A program made the position numbers and the translations under genes. Positions 18,164 through 24,801 of a stretch of 64,000 nt of DNA are shown piece by piece. This DNA is from Arthrobacter sp. AFG20 (GTDB lineage Bacteria > Actinomycetota > Actinomycetes > Actinomycetales > Micrococcaceae). Within the stretch, counting starts at the first letter, position 1, and each line of letters begins with the position of its first letter. Under the pieces are notes generated by a model. It was not told the DNA's origin and did not search any database. It saw only the letters and a list, made by a program, of their open reading frames with translations. The stretch spans positions 62,001 through 126,000 of the forward strand of contig NZ_PJMC01000009.1 of assembly GCF_002892795.1 (NCBI RefSeq). The letters run 5' to 3'.

Positions 18164-19525
18164 TCAGCCGAACGTCAGGTGGGCCAGCGTGAAGATGGCG
18201 AGCCCGGCGAGCGAGCCCACCACTGTGCCGTTGATCCGGATGAACTGCAGGTCCTTGCCCACCTGGAGTTCGATCTTCTGCGACGTTTCCTCGGCGTCCC
18301 AGCGGGCCACCGTCTCCGTTATCACCCCGGCAATGTCTGACCGGTAGGTGCGGACCAAATAGCCGGCGGCATCGCCGATCCAGGCGTTGACCTTGCCGGC
18401 CAGCTCTTCGTCGTTGACCAGCCGCGTGCCGAAGTCGCGGACGGCCGCCTTGAACTTCACCGTCAGTTCGCTGTCCGGATCGTCGACGGCGGAGAGCAGC
18501 GCGCCCTTGATGGTCGCCCAGGTACGGGACGCCAGTTCCCGGACCTCCGGGTCGCCGAGCACGTGCGCCTTGATGCCCTCGGCACGGGCGATCATGGCGG
18601 GATCGTGCTGCAAATCCTGGGCCAGGTCCGTCAGGTACTTGTCGATGGACAGCCGGACCTGGTGCTGCTGGTCGTCCTGGACCGCGCGGGTGAATTTCAG
18701 CAGCTCGATGTAGACCTTGTCCCCCACGAGGCCGTCCACGAAGCTGGGCACCCACTGCGGGGACCGCTCCGTGACGAGCTGACTGACCATCTGGTGGTTG
18801 GCTGCCACCCAGTCCGCTGCCCGGTCCACGAGGAGGTCCACCAGCTTGTGGTGGTGCCCGTCAGCGAAAATCCGCTCAGCCATGCGTCCCACGGGCGGTC
18901 CCCACGGCGGAGCCAGGAGGTGCTTGCGGACCATTCCCTCGATGACGGCCTGGACGTCGTCGTCGTTCAGCACCTTGAACGTGCCGCGGATGACGGCGGC
19001 GCCTTCCTTGGCTACGCGCTCGGCGCCGCCCGGCCCTGACAGCCAGCTGCCAACCTTGCCGGAGATGTTGATGCTGGCCAGCTTGTCCTGGACCACCTGT
19101 TCGGAGAGGAAGTTGGTCTCCACGAACTCGCCCAGGGACGCGCCGATCTGGTCCTTGCGGCGCGGAATGATGGCGGTATGGGGGATCTTCAGCCCCATGG
19201 GATAGCGGAACAGGGCCGTCACTGCGAACCAGTCGGCCAGGGCGCCCACCATGCCGCCTTCCGCCGCGGCCCGGACGTACTCCAGCCACGGGTACTGCTT
19301 TTGCAGGGCGAACGCGACGACGAACACCACAGCCATGGCAATGAGGAGGCACAGCGCCACCAGTTTCATCTTCCGGAGTGCAGCCGCCTTTTCGGCGTCG
19401 CCCGCTGTGAGCTGCCGTACGAAGGCGGAAGGCGCCGGGGCACGCCCGTCCTCTCCCGGACGATGACGGGTGGCCTCGCCCGGGGGAGACGCCAGCTGGG
19501 TGGTTGGCTCAGAGTTCACCTGCAT
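18164..19525 (-). CDS. DUF445 family membrane protein
   Basis: 453-residue DUF445 protein. Hydrophobic helices lie near residues 52-70 (LVALCLLIAMAVVFVVAFAL) and close to the C-terminus (VVGSLAGLAIFTLAHLTF). The family signature AAEGGMVGALADWFAVTALF is followed by RYPMGLKIPHTAIIPRRKDQ, and the long middle part is helical and amphipathic. The biochemical function of DUF445 is not established. The first 40 or so residues are disordered and the start has no clear ribosome site, so a later start is possible. Confidence 0.88.
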   Translation of the reverse strand: MQVNSEPTTQLASPPGEATRHRPGEDGRAPAPSAFVRQLTAGDAEKAAALRKMKLVALCLLIAMAVVFVVAFALQKQYPWLEYVRAAAEGGMVGALADWFAVTALFRYPMGLKIPHTAIIPRRKDQIGASLGEFVETNFLSEQVVQDKLASINISGKVGSWLSGPGGAERVAKEGAAVIRGTFKVLNDDDVQAVIEGMVRKHLLAPPWGPPVGRMAERIFADGHHHKLVDLLVDRAADWVAANHQMVSQLVTERSPQWVPSFVDGLVGDKVYIELLKFTRAVQDDQQHQVRLSIDKYLTDLAQDLQHDPAMIARAEGIKAHVLGDPEVRELASRTWATIKGALLSAVDDPDSELTVKFKAAVRDFGTRLVNDEELAGKVNAWIGDAAGYLVRTYRSDIAGVITETVARWDAEETSQKIELQVGKDLQFIRINGTVVGSLAGLAIFTLAHLTFG

Positions 19526-19575
19526 GTGCCAAGCCTAGCCCCGCTTTGGCGGCCGCGTTCGGCTAACGTGTGACC

Positions 19576-20505
19576 ATGACAGCCGACGAGTCAGCCCCAA
19601 CCCGTCCCCTGGTCTACGCCCACCGGGGTGCCAGCGCGGATTTCGCTGAGCACACCAGGGCGGCCTATCTCCGGGCGCTCGCCGACGGCGCGGACGGCGT
19701 GGAGTGCGATGTGCACCTCACCCGGGATCAGCACGTTGTCCTGCTGCATGATTCCAACCTGGACCGGACCTCGGACGGCACAGGTCCTGTGGCCGAACGG
19801 ACCGTGGACCAGCTGCGGCTGCTGGATTTTTCGGCCTGGAAGGGCGTGCGGATCCCCGAGGCCTACGGGCCCAGGTCCGAACAGTTCCTCACCCTGCCGG
19901 ACCTGCTGGACGTGCTCCGGGCTGCCGGGCGGGACGTCGGGCTGGCCATCGAGCTGAAGCATCCCAGCCCCTACCAGCTGAGGCTGGAGGACAGGGTGCT
20001 GCAGGTGCTTCGGGCGGAAGGATGGGACGCCGGGACATCGACGCTGGACAACATCCGGGTGACCTTCATGAGCTTCAGCCCCGACTCGGTCAGGCACCTG
20101 CGCAAGGCCGTCCCCGCGGAGTTCGTCTGCCAGCTTGTGGACGACGTGAACGTCACCGGGATCCGCGAGGAACTTGGCCTGGGGCCTTTCACGGGCAGCG
20201 CCGTCGCCAACGTGATGAAGGCCGCACAGCTGGAGGGGGAACGGATTCTCGACGGCGGCGAAGCGGGCATGGCCGGGCCGGGCATCGACTACGTGCGCCG
20301 GCATCCCGACACCGTGCGGCGCTGGCGGGATGCCGGCCGCCGCTTCCGGGTCTGGACTGTGGACTCTGAGACTGACGTGGCGCTGTGCAGGGGGCTGGGC
20401 ATCCAGGAGATCACCACCAACCGGCCGGCGCAGGTGCTGGCCCAGCTCCGGCAGCCAGCGCTGGCAGCAAGCTCCGGCGCCACTCAATCGCCGCCGCGGC
20501 TGTGA
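19576..20505 (+). CDS. Glycerophosphodiester phosphodiesterase
   Basis: 309-residue GDPD-family TIM-barrel enzyme hydrolysing glycerophosphodiesters to glycerol 3-phosphate and an alcohol. It carries the family signature VYAHRGASADFAEHT with catalytic His, the metal-binding GVECDVHLTRDQ segment and the second His in VLLHDSNLDRTSDG. No signal peptide is visible, so it is likely cytoplasmic. A GTG at 19570 in frame is an alternative start. A stop at 20503-20505 directly abuts the exporter gene. Confidence 0.93.
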   Translation: MTADESAPTRPLVYAHRGASADFAEHTRAAYLRALADGADGVECDVHLTRDQHVVLLHDSNLDRTSDGTGPVAERTVDQLRLLDFSAWKGVRIPEAYGPRSEQFLTLPDLLDVLRAAGRDVGLAIELKHPSPYQLRLEDRVLQVLRAEGWDAGTSTLDNIRVTFMSFSPDSVRHLRKAVPAEFVCQLVDDVNVTGIREELGLGPFTGSAVANVMKAAQLEGERILDGGEAGMAGPGIDYVRRHPDTVRRWRDAGRRFRVWTVDSETDVALCRGLGIQEITTNRPAQVLAQLRQPALAASSGATQSPPRL

Positions 20506-20517
20506 TTGAGTGGTGGC

Positions 20518-21321
20518 ATGCCCATCACCTGGCCCCCGAAACTCCTGCGTTCCCCTGCGGTCCGTGTTGCCCTGTCCGTCAGCATCGCCACCGGCCTGTA
20601 CGGGGTTTCCTTCGGCGCGCTCTCGGTGACCTCGGGCCTGGATTTCTGGCAGACCATGGCACTGAGCTTCCTGCTTTTTAGCGGCGGCTCCCAGTTTGCG
20701 TTCATCGGGGTGGTCGCCGGCGGCGGCTCGGGTCTCGCGGCCATGGGGGCCGCCACCCTGCTGGGGATGCGCAACGGGATCTATGGCATGCAGCTCAATG
20801 TGCTGCTCCGGCCGCGGGGGTGGCGCCGGTATGCCGCCGCCCAGCTGACCATTGACGAGTCCACGGCCACAAGTACCGGGCAGTCGGATCCTGCCGAGCA
20901 GCAAAGGGGCTTCTGGGCTGCGGGCATCGGGATCTTCGTACTTTGGAACCTTTTCACCGCGGTGGGTGCCCTGGCCGGAAGCGCGCTGGGAGATCCGAAG
21001 CAGTGGGGGCTCGACGGCGCAGCCGTCGCGGCGTTCCTCGGCCTGCTGTGGCCGCGGCTGAAGGGCAGGGAACCGGTGGCGATCGCCGTCGTCTGTGCCT
21101 TGGCAACCGTGCTGGCCGTTCCGTTCGTCCCGGCGGGAGTCCCCATCCTGACTGCCGCAGTGGTGGCCGCCGTTATCGGCTGGCTCAGCCACGGCCGCAA
21201 GGACGAAGGGCTTGAACCGGACATCGACCCCTACACGGATCGCCATTCCGCCCATCACACTGGCAGCGGCACCAGCGCCCGCAACGGCATCAATGACACC
21301 AACGCCGGAGGGGCCAAATGA
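20518..21321 (+). CDS. azlC: AzlC-family amino-acid exporter, large subunit
   Basis: 267-residue membrane protein of the AzlC family, the large subunit of two-component branched-chain amino acid exporters. Motifs include GVSFGALSVTSGLDFWQTMA and SFLLFSGGSQFAFIGVV, with repeated transmembrane segments and a hydrophilic His/Gly-rich C-terminal tail. The ATG at 20518 is preferred to an in-frame TTG at 20506. It overlaps azlD by 4 bp. Substrate is inferred from family only. Confidence 0.9.
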   Translation: MPITWPPKLLRSPAVRVALSVSIATGLYGVSFGALSVTSGLDFWQTMALSFLLFSGGSQFAFIGVVAGGGSGLAAMGAATLLGMRNGIYGMQLNVLLRPRGWRRYAAAQLTIDESTATSTGQSDPAEQQRGFWAAGIGIFVLWNLFTAVGALAGSALGDPKQWGLDGAAVAAFLGLLWPRLKGREPVAIAVVCALATVLAVPFVPAGVPILTAAVVAAVIGWLSHGRKDEGLEPDIDPYTDRHSAHHTGSGTSARNGINDTNAGGAK

Positions 21322-21629
21322 GTCTGTGGATGTGGTTGCTGCTGGCCTGCCTCTTCGCCTACGCATGGAAGCTGGTGGGCTACCTTCTGCCGGCCAGCCT
21401 GCTGCAGAACCCCCGAATGTCCCGGATCGCAGGAACCATGACCATCGGGTTGCTGGCGTCCCTGACGATTGTTAACACCCTGGCTACCGGCCAGGCCCTG
21501 GTGCTCGATGCCCGGCTGGGCGCCCTGGCTGCCGCCGCTGCGGCCCTGTTCCTGCGGGCGCCCTTCCTGGTTGTTGTGCTGGCGGGGGCCGGAGCCGCTG
21601 CATTGCTCCGGCTGGCCGGCTGGAACTGA
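21318..21629 (+). CDS. azlD: AzlD-family small exporter subunit
   Basis: 103-residue protein with three to four predicted membrane helices (for example MWLLLACLFAYAWKLVGYLL and AAAALFLRAPFLVVVLAGAG), matching the AzlD partner of AzlC. Start and azlC stop overlap in ATGA, so the two subunits are translationally coupled as in other AzlCD pairs. Confidence 0.9.
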   Translation: MSLWMWLLLACLFAYAWKLVGYLLPASLLQNPRMSRIAGTMTIGLLASLTIVNTLATGQALVLDARLGALAAAAAALFLRAPFLVVVLAGAGAAALLRLAGWN

Positions 21630-21670
21630 AACAGCGAGCAACTCCGCGCAGACGGCCGCAGCAGTCCCGA

Positions 21671-21684
21671 GTGATGCGCATCAC
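21671..21684. promoter_or_regulatory. Perfect 14-bp palindrome upstream of the SIS gene
   Basis: GTGATGCGCATCAC is perfectly palindromic and lies 37 bp before the SIS-domain start, with a TATGCT -10-like hexamer just downstream. Its GTGAT...ATCAC arms resemble CRP/FNR-family half sites, but the spacing is shorter. Likely a dimeric regulator site; the regulator is unknown. Confidence 0.45.
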
Positions 21685-21721
21685 AGCCGTTGTATGCTCT
21701 AAAGGTAGAGGAGTTGTGAAT

Positions 21722-22390
21722 ATGAAGGCCGTCAGTAGACTGTCCCGCACCCGTGCCACGGACGCGCCGTTCGAAATGAAAGCGCCGGTGGACGTAGTCC
21801 TCGAGCACCTGCGGCAGGTGGGGCCCGCAGTGGCCTGCCTGCGGAACGAATCCTCGCGGCTGGCCGGCTGGGGCGAGGAACTTGCCCGCCGCCTGGTCTC
21901 CGGGAACCGTCTGGTCACGGCCGGAAGTGCCGGTTCGGCGGCCGAGGTGCAGCAATTTACCGCTGAACTGCTGGGGCGCCATGCCAGTGAACGCCAGCCG
22001 TTTTCAGTGATCGCCCTGCGCCCGGGCGCGGCAGCAGCAGGGGCTGCATCCGTCAGTGCCGTCGAGATCGCACAAGGGCACGCGGAAGAGGTTGCCAGCC
22101 AGGTGCGGGCCCACATCCGTTCCGACGACGTTCTCCTGGCGGTCTCGGCCAGCGGGCACCGGCATGCACTGCTGGAGGCGACGGCGGCGGCGCGGGCTGC
22201 CGGAGCCACCGTTTGGGCTGTCACGGGCCCGGCCCCCAACCCGCTGGCCCAGGCCGCCGATGAAGCAATTTGCATCAACGCCCCCAAGCCCCAGGTGCGG
22301 GAGGCGCAACTGATCGCGCTGCAGGCGATGAGCGAATGCCTGGCTGCCGCCTTGCACGCGTTGGCCGCCCGGCCTGAGCCGCGCCGGTGA
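21722..22390 (+). CDS. SIS-domain protein, degenerate GmhA-like paralog
   Basis: 222-residue sugar-isomerase (SIS) domain protein that parallels the GmhA-like protein at 43034 along its length (shared TAELLGR-type helix, AVTGPAPNPLAQAADEA). The phosphate-binding GNGGSA of GmhA is TAGSAGSA here, and the C-terminal LIALH helix that carries the catalytic His of sedoheptulose-7-phosphate isomerase reads QLIALQ, with both family His positions replaced by Gln. It may bind a sugar phosphate without isomerising it. The ATG at 21722 follows AGAGGAG by 8 bases. Stand-alone gene, possibly controlled by the palindrome at 21671. Confidence 0.8.
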   Translation: MKAVSRLSRTRATDAPFEMKAPVDVVLEHLRQVGPAVACLRNESSRLAGWGEELARRLVSGNRLVTAGSAGSAAEVQQFTAELLGRHASERQPFSVIALRPGAAAAGAASVSAVEIAQGHAEEVASQVRAHIRSDDVLLAVSASGHRHALLEATAAARAAGATVWAVTGPAPNPLAQAADEAICINAPKPQVREAQLIALQAMSECLAAALHALAARPEPRR

Positions 22391-22445
22391 CCCCCGAAGC
22401 CCGGCCGGTGACCCCGAAGCGCCGGCCGGTGACCCCGAGCGCCGG
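22383..22445. repeat. Three tandem 21-bp repeats
   Basis: The 21-bp unit beginning GCCGGTGACCCC occurs three times at 22383, 22404 and 22425 with few differences. The first copy contains the stop codon of the SIS gene, so the array sits at the very 3' end of that gene. The period is a multiple of three. It may be a recent slippage expansion. Confidence 0.7.
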
Positions 22446-22490
22446 GATAGGCCTCTTTAGCAGGGCTGGGCGCAGGTAGCGGGTTTGGCC

Positions 22491-22715
22491 TTAGGCAACT
22501 CCGCGGGCGTCCGGGGAAGCAGGCACGGACCGCCTGGCGAGCTCTTCGGTGGCGAGGTCGTACCAGTCCTGTGCGCCGTACACGGGAGTCGGCGTATCGA
22601 GGTTGCGGTAGAGCGCGTCCACCAGGATGCCGAGTTCGTCCGTGCTGGCAGCCATCAGAGTTGTTTCAGGATCCGTTGAATGGTTCATGAAGTGTGCGAG
22701 CTGTGAGCGGTTCAT
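22491..22715 (-). CDS. Small hypothetical protein
   Basis: 74-residue soluble protein of unknown function. Likely start MNRSQLAHFMNHSTDPET; the better-conserved-looking part is the acidic helical region DELGILVDALYRNLDTPTPV followed by YGAQDWYDLATEELARR. The frame is open to 22883 but the upstream region is AT-richer and compositionally unlike coding sequence. No clear ribosome site. Internal ATGs could be the true start. Confidence 0.5.
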   Translation of the reverse strand: MNRSQLAHFMNHSTDPETTLMAASTDELGILVDALYRNLDTPTPVYGAQDWYDLATEELARRSVPASPDARGVA

Positions 22716-22906
22716 GATGACACAACCGGCTTGAGTTGACCACATGCAAGGAATGACATGGTGTGCTCCGTATATGAAAATGCCCGAGGCTGACTTCCTA
22801 ACCCGCTGGTGTGCATAGCTTACTGTGCTGGCCCGGTGTACGGAATATGATGAGTCTTCTTCCGGCGCCGATCCTTCCGGCACTCCCCCCTGCTCGAACC
22901 TGCCAG

Positions 22907-23536
22907 CTACTCGAACTGCTCGAACTGCGACGCCGGGAGCGGCACCTGCGGAGGCAGCGGCCTGGTGGGACGTTCCGCACGGATGGCGTCCTCGACAAGG
23001 GCGGCCGGCCGGCGCCAGGCGTCGGAGCCAGGTTCCATAGTGTCGACCACTCCGATCAGCATCGCCAGGAGCCGCACCATGTCCGTCAGTGAGATGTCCA
23101 CCCGCAGCGTGCCCTGGTCCTGGCCGCGTCCAAGGAGAACTCCAACGGACTCAATCAGGCTTCCGGTAATGCCGGTGAGCAAATCCCGCCGCCCGGCCAC
23201 GGCGCCGAGCAGGTTGGCGTTGTCACTGGCAGCGGTCATCACGGCGTCGATAACCCGGAACAGGCCCTCGGCCGCATCGGTGCCAGCGAGGGCGACATCG
23301 ATAACCGGGTCCACGTTGAGCCTCAGTTGGCGATTGAGGGCCGCCAAAACCAACTGCTCTTTGTCCGAGAAATTCCGGAACAGCGTCGCCGGACCCACTC
23401 CCGCAGTGGCGGCAATGGTCTGCAGCGGAACATCCGGGCCGTACTGCCGGAAACACTCGCGGGCGGCATTAATGATCTTGTCCACATTGCGTGCAGCGTC
23501 CGCACGAAGGGGCTTGCGCTCTACGGCGAGGTTCAT
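22907..23536 (-). CDS. TetR/AcrR-family transcriptional regulator
   Basis: 209-residue repressor. The N-terminal TetR helix-turn-helix is clear: KIINAARECFRQYGPDVPLQ then TIAATAGVGPATLFRNFSDK. The C-terminal ligand domain is diverse as usual. It is transcribed divergently from the thiamine-binding protein gene with 112 bp between, containing a possible operator at 23552. Effector and targets are unknown. Confidence 0.92.
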   Translation of the reverse strand: MNLAVERKPLRADAARNVDKIINAARECFRQYGPDVPLQTIAATAGVGPATLFRNFSDKEQLVLAALNRQLRLNVDPVIDVALAGTDAAEGLFRVIDAVMTAASDNANLLGAVAGRRDLLTGITGSLIESVGVLLGRGQDQGTLRVDISLTDMVRLLAMLIGVVDTMEPGSDAWRRPAALVEDAIRAERPTRPLPPQVPLPASQFEQFE

Positions 23537-23551
23537 GAAATCAAGGTTAGC

Positions 23552-23576
23552 AACGCAGTGTCAGCCTGACTCCGTT
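23552..23576. promoter_or_regulatory. Possible TetR operator
   Basis: AACGCAGT and ACTCCGTT form an 8-bp inverted repeat with one mismatch and a 9-base spacer; the centre also contains GTCAGCCTGAC, an 11-bp palindrome. It lies 16 bp upstream of the tetR start, a usual position for autoregulation. Confidence 0.4.
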
Positions 23577-23648
23577 ACCCGTTGGTAGCGCCGAATATGA
23601 CACAGCACACGGTCGGGGTGGCAGATCCCGTCATGCCAGACTGGACCC

Positions 23649-23984
23649 ATGTTGCTTGCATTTTCAGTCGCCCCTTCCGGAATTCCCGCTGATCCAGCCT
23701 ACGCCGCGGCGGGTGCCGGGGATGCCTCCGTGCACGACGCCGTGGCTGCCGCCGTCAAGATTGTTCGGGAATCCGGGCTGCCCAACAAGACGGACTCCAT
23801 GTTCACCACTATCGAAGGTGAATGGGATGAGGTGTTCGACGTCGTCAGGCGCGCCACCGAGGCCGTAGGGAAATTCGGCAGCAGGGTGTCCCTGGTGATC
23901 AAGGCCGACATCCGGCCCGGCTATTCCGGTGAGCTCACCGCGAAGGTCGAGCGCCTGGAGGGCGCCCTGATCCAAGGCGACTGA
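23649..23984 (+). CDS. Thiamine-binding protein (MTH1187/YkoF-like)
   Basis: 111-residue protein of the MTH1187-like/YkoF superfamily, small ferredoxin-like folds that bind thiamine or its pyrimidine. Family features are the N-terminal beta strand LLAFSVAPSGI, the segment VKIVRESGLPNKTDSMFTTI, EGEWDEVFDVVRRA and the C-terminal RVSLVIKADIRPG. No transporter genes are adjacent, so the pathway link is an inference from the family. Confidence 0.85.
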   Translation: MLLAFSVAPSGIPADPAYAAAGAGDASVHDAVAAAVKIVRESGLPNKTDSMFTTIEGEWDEVFDVVRRATEAVGKFGSRVSLVIKADIRPGYSGELTAKVERLEGALIQGD

Positions 23985-24046
23985 CAGCCAGGACGTTTGG
24001 CCGCGGCAGCCTAGCCCGGCCGGGCGCTTGCTGGAAGACTGTGCCC

Positions 24047-24724
24047 ATGTTTGAGCACAAGCCGCGGCCCGAGTGGGCGGCCGTCGAAGAGTACCTGTCA
24101 GGCGTCGTCGTCCACCCCGGCGATGCCGTCCAGCGCGCCGTCCGGTCCGCGGAAGAGGCCGGGATGCCGCCGATCGAGGTGACACCGAACGCCGGAAAGC
24201 TGTTGAAGCTGCTGGTGACGGTCTGCGGTGCCCGCAGGGTGCTGGAGATCGGCACGCTGGCTGGCTTCAGCACCATCTGGATGGCCCAGGGGATGCCCGA
24301 CGACGGCCGGCTGGTGACGTGCGAATACCTCCCTAAACACGCCGAAGTGGCCCGCGCCAATGTGGACGCGGCCGGCGTGGGCCACAAGGTGGAGATCCGG
24401 ATAGGCGCGGCGCTGGACACGCTCGCGGCCCTCGAAGCCGAAGGAACCGAGCCGTTCGACTTCGTCTTCATCGATGCGGACAAGGAAAACAACCCGCAGT
24501 ACCTGGAGTGGGCAGTGCGGCTGGGCAGGGCGGGAACCAGCATCGTAATGGACAACGTCGTGTGGGAGGGGGTGGCGCTGGACCCGTCCCTGGACGAAGT
24601 CAACGCCCCCGGTATCATCGGCGCGCTGAAGATGATGGGGGAGGACAGCCGGCTGGACGCCACCGTCATCCAGACCGTCGGGTCCAAGGGCTGGGACGGC
24701 TTCGCGCTGGCTGTGGTGCGTTAG
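24047..24724 (+). CDS. O-methyltransferase (class I, COMT/YrrM type)
   Basis: 225-residue SAM-dependent O-methyltransferase. Motif I is RRVLEIGTLAGFSTIWMAQG, the acidic metal/SAM site DFVFIDADKENNPQYLEWA, and the substrate-pocket segment IVMDNVVWEGVALDP. This matches the metal-dependent catechol/caffeoyl-CoA O-methyltransferase-like family. An in-frame GTG at 24041 is an alternative start. Followed by a good terminator. The acceptor molecule is unknown. Confidence 0.93.
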   Translation: MFEHKPRPEWAAVEEYLSGVVVHPGDAVQRAVRSAEEAGMPPIEVTPNAGKLLKLLVTVCGARRVLEIGTLAGFSTIWMAQGMPDDGRLVTCEYLPKHAEVARANVDAAGVGHKVEIRIGAALDTLAALEAEGTEPFDFVFIDADKENNPQYLEWAVRLGRAGTSIVMDNVVWEGVALDPSLDEVNAPGIIGALKMMGEDSRLDATVIQTVGSKGWDGFALAVVR

Positions 24725-24739
24725 GCCGTACACAAGTAA

Positions 24740-24782
24740 GCACCGCCCGCGTACTGGATGTACGAGGGCGGTGCCTATTTTT
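24740..24782 (+). terminator. Rho-independent terminator
   Basis: GCACCGCCC (24740-24748) and GGGCGGTGC (24766-24774) form a perfect 9-bp stem with an additional inner GTAC/GTAC pairing, followed by CTATTTTT. It terminates the O-methyltransferase gene and, being near-symmetric, may also serve the convergent secreted protein gene ending at 24802. Confidence 0.85.
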
Positions 24783-24801
24783 GGTGGTGGTACTTCAGCA
24801 G

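Noticed and set aside
19591..21366. A 591-codon open frame antisense to the glycerophosphodiesterase and azlC genes
   Set aside because: GC-rich third positions keep antisense frames open. The product is His/Gly/Arg-rich with no domain, while the plus strand encodes recognisable proteins with conserved motifs.
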